This document shows positions 35,331 to 42,967 of a DNA stretch of 64,000 bases, piece after piece. Under the pieces are notes generated by a model. It had not been told where the DNA came from. It did not search any database and saw only the letters and a program-made list of their open reading frames with translations. Numbering within the stretch: position 1 is the first letter of the stretch; the number at the start of each line of letters is the position of its first letter. The position numbers and the translations under genes were made by a program. The stretch is from assembly GCA_025517425.1 (NCBI GenBank), contig JAOPJY010000003.1, forward strand, positions 205,367-269,366, read 5' to 3'. This DNA comes from Halobacteria archaeon AArc-dxtr1. Its GTDB lineage: Archaea; Halobacteriota; Halobacteria; Halobacteriales; Natrialbaceae.

Positions 35331-36514
35331 AGTGCTCCCCTCGTCGCGTCGATGAGCGTTTGCTTGTCGCCGTCTCGGTCGTATCGTACGTGTCCGCCTC
35401 GGCTGCCAGGATCGCACTCGCACTCGACGTCACCCTCGCGGAGTTCGTCGGTGACCCCCGCGAAGATCGGGCCAACGGATGAGCCATCTCGAACCGCGAA
35501 CGCGGCCTCGCCGTCGCCGACTACGAGCGTAACCGGCTCCGGCGACCGGTAGTCGGCCGCCAGCCGAGCGACGCTTTCGACCGAGCCGTCGTCGACGTCG
35601 ACGACGAACAGGCCGTCGTATCGGCCGGTCCGGGCCCCGTCGAGGGCGGCGTGGACACGCCGACCGTGGGCGCGCCACGCTGTAAGCGCCGGCTCTGCGG
35701 CCTGGTGTCCCATCGCCAGCGCAACGCCGGTTCCGGGCTCGACTCGGGCGACCGCATCGAGAACGTCGGCATACCCGCCGACCGTCTCGAACGGTGCCGA
35801 CAGCGTCGCGTACGGTCGAACGGCAGTCGACACCGAGCGTGCGGCCCGGTCGGTCGCGCCGTCTGTCGCAACCGCGTCGATAGCGGCCAGCGAGGCGACG
35901 GCACGGTGTGTCTCATCCGACTCCGGATCGTCTGCGACCGCGTCGGAAAATGCCTCGCGCGTCGCCTCGATGTCGCCGGACCACGGAGCCCGGATACGTG
36001 TCGAGTGTGCGAGGCCGTCGATCGGGTCCGCTGTCGGTACCGCGACGCCGGGACGGCGCTCAATCGTACCCGCTTCGTGGGCCGCCTCGAGCAGCGCCTC
36101 GACTTCGGCGGCGCCGGGGTCGACGCCAGCGGCGACACTGCCGGCGAGTGCCAGTACGGGATCGGGCGCTCCGCCGAGTTCCCGTGCCAGTTCCCAGGCC
36201 GCCAGAGAGACGGGTCCCGCTGTCGGGTCGAGCGCCGGCGAATCGACGTTCGAGCGTCCGATTCGAAGGACGACGTCGTCTTCGGAGCCGGTGGACTGAC
36301 CGTTCTCGCGGTCGGGTTCACCGTTTCCGAACGACCTCTCTGTTGGCCGGCCGACGGACACCTGAAACGGCACGCCGCCGTCTGCGAGCGCGGTCGCGAG
36401 CAGGCCGCCTGCGGCGATTGCGTCGCCGTCCGGTCGTGCGAGCAGCCTGACGAAGCCGGCGCTCTCGAGCGCGTCGGCGATCGGGGCTGGTGCGAGGCGA
36501 CCGTCGGCGGACAT
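35327..36514 (-). CDS. RecJ-like DHH-superfamily protein with degenerate motifs
   Basis: 395 aa. The archaeal operon position between rps15 and pcc1 is where RecJ-family exonuclease or GINS-associated nuclease genes are found. The first DHH-superfamily motif survives as RPDGDAIAAGGLLATAL near residue 28, and LPFETV-type segments and ALAMGHQAAEPALTAW occur later. The canonical DHH triplet is absent; LRIGRSNVDSPALDP stands where it would be. A structural or regulatory role is therefore possible. The protein is Ala/Asp-rich. Its start is 6 bases after the rps15 stop. Confidence 0.78.
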   Translation of the reverse strand: MSADGRLAPAPIADALESAGFVRLLARPDGDAIAAGGLLATALADGGVPFQVSVGRPTERSFGNGEPDRENGQSTGSEDDVVLRIGRSNVDSPALDPTAGPVSLAAWELARELGGAPDPVLALAGSVAAGVDPGAAEVEALLEAAHEAGTIERRPGVAVPTADPIDGLAHSTRIRAPWSGDIEATREAFSDAVADDPESDETHRAVASLAAIDAVATDGATDRAARSVSTAVRPYATLSAPFETVGGYADVLDAVARVEPGTGVALAMGHQAAEPALTAWRAHGRRVHAALDGARTGRYDGLFVVDVDDGSVESVARLAADYRSPEPVTLVVGDGEAAFAVRDGSSVGPIFAGVTDELREGDVECECDPGSRGGHVRYDRDGDKQTLIDATRGAL

Positions 36515-36520
36515 GCGTAC

Positions 36521-36988
36521 TTACTCCTCGAGCAGGTCCTTCGCCGTTTCGTAGGAGTACGTGAACTCGGGCTCGAGCTGGTTGCCGCGGTAGTACGCGA
36601 CCAGTCGACGCACCTTCGACTCCGTGTTCTGCAGCGAGCGCTTGTTCTGGGCGTCCTGGGGGTTCTCCTGGACGTGCTCTCGCAGGCGGATCGCCCGCTC
36701 CATCAGCTTTCGGAGGTCCTCCGGAAGCTCGGTGCCGGCGTCGTTTTCGTCTAAGATCTCGGTGATTTTCTTGCCGGTCGCGAGCGAGACGTCCGGAACC
36801 GGGGTTCCGGTGACGCCCTCGTCGCGCAGCTTCATCCCGATCTGACTCGGGTCGTAGCCCTGCTCTGCCAGTTCGACGACCCGCGACTCTACGTCCTCGG
36901 GGTCGACGTCGCTCCACTCCGGTGGTTCGTCTGCCGTCGGCTTGTCCGATCCGGACGAGCCACGACGGCGGGTGTGCATTCGTGCCAT
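36521..36988 (-). CDS. rps15: 30S ribosomal protein S15 (uS15)
   Basis: 155 aa. Primary small-subunit protein. It begins MARMHTRRRGSSGSDKP (archaeal N-terminal extension), then WSDVDPEDVESRVVELAEQG and YDPSQIGMKLRDEGVTG. The S15 fold ends LREHVQENPQDAQNKRSLQN, followed by ESKVRRLVAYYRGNQLEPEF. The frame remains open for 48 codons upstream, but the conserved start is the ATG at 36988. First gene of the operon. Confidence 0.97.
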   Translation of the reverse strand: MARMHTRRRGSSGSDKPTADEPPEWSDVDPEDVESRVVELAEQGYDPSQIGMKLRDEGVTGTPVPDVSLATGKKITEILDENDAGTELPEDLRKLMERAIRLREHVQENPQDAQNKRSLQNTESKVRRLVAYYRGNQLEPEFTYSYETAKDLLEE

Positions 36989-37258
36989 TAGTGAGGATAG
37001 GAATCGCACTGACCGCCGTACATCCGACTCTCGTCGAAGTCGTGCACTTCCGCAATCCCAAGCCCGCAACCGCCCACACGAGCGTGCGAGACGACACGGG
37101 ACAGGTCGGAGTTGCGGCCGTGCGCTTCCCATCTGAGCCTCCCGCCTCAGCGACTAAAGGGTTTCTACCTCGGTTCCGTCGGCCGTGCGCCTCCGTCTCG
37201 TAGTCCGGCCGATTCGTGGGGTTTATCTATACCCGAAGGAAAGCAGTGTTTGTAGTGC
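36989..37258. promoter_or_regulatory. Divergent promoter region of rps15 and tRNA-Ala
   Basis: No gene is seen in these 270 bases. Rightward, tttatcta at 37222-37229 is a TATA box about 30-37 bases before the tRNA 5' end. Leftward, a weak aaccctttagtc (complement near 37152-37163) may serve the ribosomal operon with a leader of more than 100 bases. Confidence 0.5.
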
Positions 37259-37330
37259 GGGCTCGTAGATCAGTGGTAGATCACTCCCTTGGCATGGGAG
37301 AGGCCCCGGGTTCAAATCCCGGCGAGTCCA
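37259..37330 (+). tRNA. tRNA-Ala (GGC anticodon)
   Basis: The 72-base cloverleaf is complete. Acceptor stem gggctcg pairs with cgagtcc (one G-T pair), and the discriminator is A at 37330. The D arm includes agatcagtggtagatca. The anticodon stem ctccc/gggag holds the loop ttggcat with GGC, read as Ala for GCC codons. The T arm is ccccgggttcaaatcccgg. CCA is not encoded. There is no intron. It is the boundary of the mobile-element region to its right and the likely attachment gene. Confidence 0.97.
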
Positions 37331-37498
37331 CTCGAAATTAAGTGGTTTTCCGAGGGTTCCGAAACCGACAGTAGGAACGCTGTTCGCCACGAATACCGCC
37401 GAATCCCCATTTCTGAGTCGTCCATTTTTAGGAGAGTCCACCACGGACCGTTGCGCACCTCGACGCCCTCGAGCGGTCAGTAGAGGGAGGTGGTCCGC

Positions 37499-37624
37499 AT
37501 GAGTCTTAAAGAGGTCTCCCGGCACGGCGTCGAGTACCTCCCAGTCTGTGCCTACTGCGGGACCACGATCGAGACAGCAGAACGAGACTGTCCTGCGCTC
37601 GACGAGGGGGTGTGCCGGCCATGA
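37499..37624 (+). CDS. Very small zinc-knuckle protein
   Basis: 41 aa beginning MSLKEVSRHGVEYLPVCAYC. Two CxxC-type half-sites (CAYC and, after a gap, Cys31 and Cys39) suggest one metal site. Good spacing to ggaggtgg (37487-37494) as a ribosome binding site. It overlaps the next gene by 4 bases, the pattern of the whole cassette. First gene after the tRNA; function unknown. Confidence 0.6.
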   Translation: MSLKEVSRHGVEYLPVCAYCGTTIETAERDCPALDEGVCRP

Positions 37625-37917
37625 TGCGTCTCGATTCCGATCCGGTAGGCGCGAAGCGCTGTCAGGAGTGTGAGAGTCACGTTACCCCTGAGTTCCGTCG
37701 CGGCTACGGCGATCAGGACGACGTCGCACACCGGTGCCGGCGCTGCGATACTGCCGAACGCCTCTCGCAGGGCTCGGCCGCCGGCCTCGAGGTCGTCCTC
37801 GCCGACCCGCTCGACGATCCGACCCGGTTCAACAGCACACTCGAAGATCTCCCGACGCGAGTGCGGTCTGCCGTCGAATCTCGCGTCATCGCGACCGACG
37901 GAGGTGAGGACGCGTGA
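37621..37917 (+). CDS. Zinc-ribbon protein, DUF7563-like N-terminus
   Basis: 98 aa. The N-terminal ribbon KRCQECESHVTPEFRRGYGD ends in HRCRRCDTAERLSQG, giving two CxxC pairs. This matches the DUF7563 small zinc proteins of haloarchaea and their viruses. The C-terminal 50 residues are an acidic helix. The ATG at 37621 overlaps the previous stop (ATGA). Probably nucleic-acid or protein binding. Confidence 0.7.
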   Translation: MMRLDSDPVGAKRCQECESHVTPEFRRGYGDQDDVAHRCRRCDTAERLSQGSAAGLEVVLADPLDDPTRFNSTLEDLPTRVRSAVESRVIATDGGEDA

Positions 37918-38024
37918 CCGCGTTCGTTCCCGCCAACGAGTTCTACGACGTCGAGAGTCGGACCGCGGTCTCCCACCCAGCGCTGCGCGACCTCGAGGCC
38001 AACCGAGGTGAGCGCGATGACTGA
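37914..38024 (+). CDS. Small hypothetical protein (36 aa)
   Basis: GTG start overlapping the previous stop (GTGA). Translation begins with TAFVPANEFYDVESR and ends RGERDD. No motif. It overlaps the next ATG by 8 bases. Its support is the tight overlap on both sides; it could still be only a leader. Confidence 0.4.
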   Translation: MTAFVPANEFYDVESRTAVSHPALRDLEANRGERDD

Positions 38025-38253
38025 GAACGAAACGAACCTCGTCGGGATGTACGTAGTTGGCGGCCTACTTCTGACGGCACTTGCCATCTCGTACGCGATG
38101 CAATTCGATGTCTCAGACCCGACGTGGTTGGATGGTTTCTTCTTCGGTTTTATCGCTGGAGGAATCCTGATGTTTGTGTTCCTGGCTGCACAGGCCTTCG
38201 CGCTCAGTAAATCGTACACCAAGGCTCTAACGGAGGTTCCTTGGGATGAGTAG
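38017..38253 (+). CDS. Two-helix membrane protein
   Basis: 78 aa from the ATG at 38017. Two hydrophobic segments: GMYVVGGLLLTALAISYAM and DGFFFGFIAGGILMFVFLA. Its short tail is charged. No family recognised. It overlaps both neighbours and sits in the early-position cassette of the element. Confidence 0.62.
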   Translation: MTENETNLVGMYVVGGLLLTALAISYAMQFDVSDPTWLDGFFFGFIAGGILMFVFLAAQAFALSKSYTKALTEVPWDE

Positions 38254-38491
38254 CGACGTCATCGCCCGCTGGTCGGAGTACCCATTCACGTCCTACGACC
38301 GCCGCAGTAACGAGATCGAGCACCGCGTCGTCATCGAGCACTACGGCGGCGCTTGCGCGGACGTTCGTCACGAGGTCCAGTCTGTGGACGACGACTCAGT
38401 CCCCGCCGAGTGGACCGAACACGACGTGATCGAGATCCGCGAGCACGGTCTGCAGAAGATCTCCGGTCGTGTGGAGGTGCTACGTTCGTGA
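38246..38491 (+). CDS. Hypothetical protein (81 aa)
   Basis: Begins MSSDVIARWSEYPFTSYDRR. A strand-rich middle (HRVVIEHYGGACADVRHEV) and a C-terminus EHDVIEIREHGLQKISGRVE suggest a small beta domain. It overlaps the preceding stop by 8 bases. No function can be inferred. Confidence 0.55.
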   Translation: MSSDVIARWSEYPFTSYDRRSNEIEHRVVIEHYGGACADVRHEVQSVDDDSVPAEWTEHDVIEIREHGLQKISGRVEVLRS

Positions 38492-38519
38492 GCGTCACTG
38501 ACCGATCGGAGGGGTCCCA

Positions 38520-38738
38520 ATGAGCGCAGTCGATTATATCATGGCGATGCTCTGCGCGATCGCCGGGATGCTTGCGTTCCTGACGCTCGTCGAAGTGGGC
38601 GTCGATCAGGAATCCGCAGGGAACGTGCTGATGTTGATGTTTTTCGCTGGCGGGCTGCTCGCGATCAATCCGACACTCGGGAAACTGTACCGCCGATTCG
38701 CCGTGACAGACAAGGAGGGAGGTGATCGGGATGTCTGA
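38520..38738 (+). CDS. Two-helix membrane protein
   Basis: 72 aa. Segments IMAMLCAIAGMLAFLTLVEV and GNVLMLMFFAGGLLAINPTL are hydrophobic; the tail is basic then acidic. The 28-base gap upstream contains an 11-codon GTG frame that may only provide translational coupling. It overlaps the next ATG by 8 bases. Confidence 0.62.
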   Translation: MSAVDYIMAMLCAIAGMLAFLTLVEVGVDQESAGNVLMLMFFAGGLLAINPTLGKLYRRFAVTDKEGGDRDV

Positions 38739-39393
38739 GAGCGCCCGCTGCATCGGTTGCGACGGCCTACTTCCGCCGGATGGCGGTCTGGAGAGCGCCT
38801 TCTCCCGCGAGGATGGTCACTACTGCTACGACTGCGTAGCGACGCCCCAGATCGCCCTCGTCGGCTGCGGAAAGGCAAAGGTCGAGCTCGATCCTGGCGA
38901 GACGATCGCCGCAAAAGACCTCTATACATCGAACTACTTCCAGCTCAAACGCGAGTACGCCGAGGAGTGTTGCAACAAGTGGCGGATTCTCTCAGCGGAA
39001 CACGGACTTCTCCAACCCGACGAGGAGATTGAGGCCTACGACGCGTCGCTGAAACCGAGTTCAGACAGTTACATCGGCGACTACGAGGCCGGGAAGTGGT
39101 CCGTCCAGACATCCCAGTCAATCAGCCTCTTCGCGTCCTTCCAGGCGATCCACACTCACTACGTCGTCTTGGCGGGCGAGGATTACGTGGGCCACATCGA
39201 AGAGCAACTTCAGAAACTCCGGCACGTCGCGTTCCCGTTCCGGTCGGACGACCTCGGCGGCAACGGAGACCAGATGGGATGGCTCCGTGAGGAGATTGAC
39301 ACCTACCACCCACCCGGCCAGGCTGACCTCGGGCACTACGCGATCGCCGACGGCGGAAGCAACGTGCGCACGGGAGGTGATCGAAATGTCTGA
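38731..39393 (+). CDS. DUF6884-like protein with N-terminal zinc knuckle
   Basis: 220 aa. The N-terminus has two CxxC pairs (ARCIGCDGLLP; HYCYDCVAT). The main domain reads IALVGCGKAKVE, AAKDLYTSNYFQLKREYAEE, WRILSAEHGLLQPDE and later HYVVLAGEDYVGHIEEQLQK. I recognise this as the DUF6884 pattern, common in phages and mobile elements; a link with base-modification enzymes has been proposed for relatives, but I cannot confirm it here. The ATG at 38731 follows ggaggtgatc, a full ribosome binding site. Confidence 0.78.
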   Translation: MSESARCIGCDGLLPPDGGLESAFSREDGHYCYDCVATPQIALVGCGKAKVELDPGETIAAKDLYTSNYFQLKREYAEECCNKWRILSAEHGLLQPDEEIEAYDASLKPSSDSYIGDYEAGKWSVQTSQSISLFASFQAIHTHYVVLAGEDYVGHIEEQLQKLRHVAFPFRSDDLGGNGDQMGWLREEIDTYHPPGQADLGHYAIADGGSNVRTGGDRNV

Positions 39394-39565
39394 GAACGGC
39401 ATTGACCGAATCAAGGTCGTCGGAATCCGTGAGTGTGCGCGATGCGGAAAGGTCGGAGACGATAGTGAAGAGTTCGGAGTTGAAGGGGTTGCCCGGATCG
39501 CCGGGAATCTCTGTGTCGAGTGTGTCCGCGAACTACACCCGGGAGGTGAGCGAGATGCCGAGTGA
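39386..39565 (+). CDS. Small zinc-ribbon protein
   Basis: 59 aa. ECARCGKVGDDSEEFGVEGV, then a second pair in LCVECVRELHPG, make one four-Cys site. It starts at the ATG at 39386 behind gggaggtgatc and overlaps the preceding stop. No function visible beyond metal binding. Confidence 0.65.
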   Translation: MSENGIDRIKVVGIRECARCGKVGDDSEEFGVEGVARIAGNLCVECVRELHPGGERDAE

Positions 39566-39770
39566 CGGGACTGAGCAATTTCCGTGGGGGAAGAGAGAGT
39601 GCCATCGTCACGGAGAATTCTGTGCAGGAGAACGGATGTGCCCAGATTGCTACGATAATCTGCGCTATATGAACGACGATGCGATTGGGGTCTACCCATC
39701 ACTACACGCGGCCACTGACCGTGAGAGGTCAGACAAAACCGGCGTGAAAGAAACGGAGGGCGACCGATGA
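39555..39770 (+). CDS. Small zinc-finger protein
   Basis: 71 aa beginning MPSDGTEQFPWGKRECHRHG. Metal ligands are probably Cys and His in ECHRHGEFCAGERMCPDCYD. The rest is polar. It is preceded by gggaggtgagc, a strong ribosome binding site, and overlaps the previous gene. Confidence 0.62.
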   Translation: MPSDGTEQFPWGKRECHRHGEFCAGERMCPDCYDNLRYMNDDAIGVYPSLHAATDRERSDKTGVKETEGDR

Positions 39771-40003
39771 CGGGTGCCACCATCCCCTTCGACGCGATCT
39801 GCACCAGCTGCAAGCAGACCAAGGTCAAACACGTCCGTCCTCAGGAGGTCGGCCAGCACCCGCAGATCGATCCCGACGCGATCGACGCTTCCGAGTGCAC
39901 GTCGTTCAAGCACGTCTGCTACAATTGCGAGACAGCGACCTACTGGAATCCGGTAGATGTCCTGTCGGGCCTCCTCGCGAATGATGGGGGTGACGACGAG
40001 TGA
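39767..40003 (+). CDS. Small zinc-ribbon protein
   Basis: 78 aa. Two CxxC half-sites: ICTSCKQTKVKHVRPQE and KHVCYNCETATYW. An acidic C-terminus follows. It overlaps its neighbours by 4 bases on both sides. This is the fourth to sixth Cys-rich small protein in a row, depending on how the first is counted. Confidence 0.65.
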   Translation: MTGATIPFDAICTSCKQTKVKHVRPQEVGQHPQIDPDAIDASECTSFKHVCYNCETATYWNPVDVLSGLLANDGGDDE

Positions 40004-41982
40004 GCGACGATCGCGTCGACGACGAGTTCGACCTCCTCGAGGCCGCCGAGCCGATGGGCGCCGAAGAGGATAGCGTCGGCGGCGCGATCGACCAGGACAC
40101 TCCCACCGCTGGCGGCGACCAGGCTGACGGCAGCGTCGAGCTCGAGTTCGACGAGGACGACGTCGACGAGCCCGACGCGCGCTCGGTCTGTCGGTTCTGC
40201 GAGACCGAGTTCCGGACTGTCGTCGCTGAACGCCGTCACCACTCACAGGAACGCTGTGGCGAAAAGCCCGCGTCGTTCGTCCAGGACGCACGCAAGCTGA
40301 TCGATCCCCAACTCCACAAGTTCGGCGGCCAGTTCCTATTCGTTCCCGGCCTCGGTGATTTGCGTGGCTCGCAGGACGGGATGGCGCCGTATTTCGCGAT
40401 CGTCTCGCAGTTCGATCACTGTCAGATGGGCGACGACGGCGAAGACGACGTCGGCACCTTCGACTCGGCTGGTGATACGTGGAAGCTGAATCACGACGAA
40501 GAGAAGGTTAAGTACTGGCCGGGAAAGATCGAGACGCGCCCTGGAGACGCCGGCGATGCGTACTACGAGTATCAGGTCAACGTCGTCGCCGACGACGCCG
40601 TCGGGCGCAAGCGCATCAACTTTCAATTCCGTCCCTCGCTGCCCGAGGCAGTGAACGTCGAGACCGGCGAGCGAATCCAATCGATGCCCGCAGATCTCCC
40701 CGAGGGCGTTCGCGTTCAAGTCGAGAGCGCGAACGTCACACCCGCGGAGATCTTCGAGGTGTTGCAGGACTTGATGCGTCAGATCGACATCGACGCCGCC
40801 TATTTCGATCCCGACAACCTCCACGATCACTCCCGCGTCACCGGCCTTGAGCTCTACGTGCGCTGCATCCGCGAGATCGTCGAGAAGCAGGTCGTCGAGA
40901 CTGGCGCGCTGATGGATCGCCTCTCGCAGTTTTCGAGCGTCCGGCGCGGCCGCGGCGAGTACAAGTGGGACAACGAGGAGATAATCGGCCACCGTCACGC
41001 CGTCGCGATGAACGAAACCTCGCTCGGGAAGCTCTACCGGTCCAACGGCCACGAGGTCGGGAAGCTACTGAAGAGCTATCTGATGAAGAATCCCGAGAAG
41101 CAGGGCGGACCCACGGCGGAGCCGAAGATCGAGGTCCAGTGGAACAAGGAGTATTCGGACTACCTGGGCGGGAACGCGATTCCTTGGAGTGATCCAGAGG
41201 GTTACGACTTCGAGGACCTCCGCGACGAGCTCGACGAGTACCTCATGTTCGCGCTGAACGCAGCCGAGTTACCGCTTCGCGCTGATCCCACCGTGTACGT
41301 CCCCGACGAGTACTGGGACGTCACCGAGTCAGAGCGCGATATCCCGGTCCACGCCGATCCGACCGAGGAGCTTCGCGAGGCCGAGGAGGACCTCACGCGT
41401 GCGCAACTCGCTCGCGACGACACGACGTCGACCGATCGCGCCGTGATCAGGGCGCTGGCCGACGGCGGTCAGATGCACTACCAGCAGATCGTCGACGAGG
41501 CCGACGCCTCCTCGAGCAGCGTCTACCGCGCCGTCGATAAGTTCGGGACGCTCATCGACAAGGTTGGTCGTGGCAAGTACGATCTCGCCGACGACGTCGT
41601 CCGAAGCAAAGTCGAAGACGTGTTCGAGGCACTCGAGGACGTCACCGAGTGGGTCGAAGACGGCATCGAGGCGATCGTCGACGCCAACGACGAGATCGCC
41701 GGCGATTCCCCGCTCGCTCAGTGGGCGCGCCGGCACGGCGTTCACCTCTCCGAGCGCTACGACGAGATCGACGCTGAACTCACCGGTAGTTACTCCGAGT
41801 ACGAGCTGCGTCGCGTGCTTCGGGCCGGCCTCAAGGCCGCCCGCGACACTGGAGCGAACGTCGCAGCCCGCTTCATCTCCGGGGACTTCACCTACCAGGT
41901 TGGTTCCGAGCGCCGCGAAGATCAGCATCCGTTCACGACAGCTGGCGGATCCGTGCTTGTCCTTGGTCGGTCACTTCGCTAA
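40000..41982 (+). CDS. Large multidomain protein with zinc finger and winged helix, possibly replication-related (DUF7845-like)
   Basis: 660 aa with a GTG start overlapping the previous stop. After an acidic stretch there is a finger SVCRFCETEFRTVVAERRHH ending in RC. The body (about 90-420) is unrecognised mixed alpha/beta (FGGQFLFVPGLGDLRGSQDG). A winged helix lies at about 470-540 (DRAVIRALADGGQMHYQQIV, ASSSSVYRAVDKFGTLIDKV). A helical C-terminus follows. Similar large proteins appear in haloarchaeal plasmids and proviruses; a replication or partition role is inference only. The last 30 residues look unlike the rest and may be frame-shifted. Confidence 0.6.
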   Translation: MSDDRVDDEFDLLEAAEPMGAEEDSVGGAIDQDTPTAGGDQADGSVELEFDEDDVDEPDARSVCRFCETEFRTVVAERRHHSQERCGEKPASFVQDARKLIDPQLHKFGGQFLFVPGLGDLRGSQDGMAPYFAIVSQFDHCQMGDDGEDDVGTFDSAGDTWKLNHDEEKVKYWPGKIETRPGDAGDAYYEYQVNVVADDAVGRKRINFQFRPSLPEAVNVETGERIQSMPADLPEGVRVQVESANVTPAEIFEVLQDLMRQIDIDAAYFDPDNLHDHSRVTGLELYVRCIREIVEKQVVETGALMDRLSQFSSVRRGRGEYKWDNEEIIGHRHAVAMNETSLGKLYRSNGHEVGKLLKSYLMKNPEKQGGPTAEPKIEVQWNKEYSDYLGGNAIPWSDPEGYDFEDLRDELDEYLMFALNAAELPLRADPTVYVPDEYWDVTESERDIPVHADPTEELREAEEDLTRAQLARDDTTSTDRAVIRALADGGQMHYQQIVDEADASSSSVYRAVDKFGTLIDKVGRGKYDLADDVVRSKVEDVFEALEDVTEWVEDGIEAIVDANDEIAGDSPLAQWARRHGVHLSERYDEIDAELTGSYSEYELRRVLRAGLKAARDTGANVAARFISGDFTYQVGSERREDQHPFTTAGGSVLVLGRSLR

Positions 41983-42283
41983 GGCCTGCTGAGTGGCAAC
42001 ACTCTTCCACGGGCTGTTTTCTGCAATCTGAGTTTTCATTTTCAGCAGATTATCCAAGCCTACTTGTGTTCAGACTCGCGAGAGACATCTGTCTGGTTGC
42101 TTCGCCCAGTGTTCGGTATCTGTCAGTTCCCACCGGTTGGGCAGCCCCCCTTAGGGCGTGTACCTAACGGTACATTCAACAAAAAACCGCGGCGGCTGCT
42201 CAAACTGCAGTTGTTCCACTCGAAGCAGTCGAAACGCACCCCGCCCCAGGTGGGCGGGTGAGCGAAAATTCTCCTTGGTCGGC
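41983..42283. other. Intergenic region between convergent genes
   Basis: 301 bases without a supported gene. It holds a hairpin of aatctg/cagatt (42025-42051) with a T-rich loop, which may end rightward transcription. A 10-base palindrome aactgcagtt lies at 42203-42212. A GC hairpin lies at 42240-42258 and is annotated separately. It is noticeably richer in T and A than the flanks, so decayed sequence is possible. Confidence 0.5.
42240..42258 (-). terminator. GC-rich hairpin after the leftward membrane-protein gene
   Basis: cccgccc and gggcggg form a perfect 7-bp stem with a 5-base loop, 26 bases beyond the stop at 42284. There is no strong T run after it on the minus strand, so termination is plausible rather than certain. 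Confidence 0.45.
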
Positions 42284-42574
42284 CTACTGCGTGTGCCGCG
42301 ATTCGAAGTGCTCCCGATCCACGTAGAGCTCGACGCCATCAAACTGGAGCACGACCGCAAGAAACAGCATGAACAGGCCCGTAACCAGGAGCTCAACACC
42401 AAGTCCTTGAAACGCGAATCCGACGATGATAAGAATCCCTCCAGTACCTAACCCAGCGCTGACGAGATTCGACGCCTCGTAGTAATCCCCGGCCGGTTGC
42501 AAGAACACATGGGCCACACGATCTCGCAGCGAGAGGTGTCTGTTCGTCGTAATCGTCTGCTCTTCAGGAGGCAT
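42284..42574 (-). CDS. Two-helix membrane protein
   Basis: 96 aa (ATG 42574; two codons longer if 42580). A polar N-terminus is followed by LGTGGILIIVGFAFQGLGVE and LLVTGLFMLFLAVVLQFDGV. The end is charged (DREHFESRHTQ). It overlaps the zinc-finger gene upstream by 11 bases. Unknown family. Confidence 0.62.
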   Translation of the reverse strand: MPPEEQTITTNRHLSLRDRVAHVFLQPAGDYYEASNLVSAGLGTGGILIIVGFAFQGLGVELLVTGLFMLFLAVVLQFDGVELYVDREHFESRHTQ

Positions 42575-42779
42575 CCTCAACGACCTCGTAATCAGTTATC
42601 TGCAGCGTCTCGGTCATCTCCATGAGCGCTTCGGCATCGCCGACCTTCCACGGCGGGACGATCCGGAGCCAGCTGATCCCCCAGCCGCGATGCTTCCCTG
42701 CGTGTCCGTGCAACCAGCCGAGGCTTGTCGAGATCTTCCCGCATTCCTTGCATCGGTAGATCTCGATCTCATCACTCAC
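42564..42779 (-). CDS. Small C2H2 zinc-finger protein
   Basis: About 71 aa from the GTG at 42779 (SDEIEIYRCKECGK); a longer frame to 42815 is open. The finger is CKECGKISTSLGWLHGHAGK followed by His: C-x2-C-x12-H-x3-H-like spacing. Single-finger proteins of this sort are frequent in archaeal viruses and are assumed to bind DNA. A palindrome-bearing promoter lies upstream (42879-42930). Confidence 0.68.
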   Translation of the reverse strand: MSDEIEIYRCKECGKISTSLGWLHGHAGKHRGWGISWLRIVPPWKVGDAEALMEMTETLQITDYEVVEDAS

Positions 42780-42878
42780 GCCGATCACCTCGAGGAGTGC
42801 TGAATACCCCCGCAATTTCGAGAGTTTGCCCCTGCTTTCGACCAGCCTTTGGTATGCACAGACCGGGTGTGCTCGCGC

Positions 42879-42930
42879 GTAATGCGTGAGGGTATTCTAT
42901 TATACTCTCTCTGCGCATTATGCATAATGC
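42879..42930 (-). promoter_or_regulatory. Promoter with 16-bp perfect palindrome GCATTATGCATAATGC
   Basis: The palindrome occupies 42915-42930. A third half-site, gtaatgc, lies at 42879-42885. Between them the minus strand reads gtataatag (about 42893-42901), a good TATA element for the zinc-finger gene. This arrangement places an operator just upstream of the TATA box and another half-site around the start of transcription. Confidence 0.6.
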
Positions 42931-42967
42931 AGCATCTCGACCCCGTCTGGCGATTTGTAGGCCATAC

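Noticed and set aside
36989-37132. 48-codon N-terminal extension of ribosomal protein S15
   Set aside because: The open frame continues upstream, but S15 proteins begin at MARMHTR and the extension is unlike any ribosomal sequence.
37223-37525. Minus-strand frame of about 100 codons containing TRRDLNPGPLPCQG
   Set aside because: It is the antisense reading of the tRNA-Ala gene; this peptide is a well-known false protein produced over tRNA genes.
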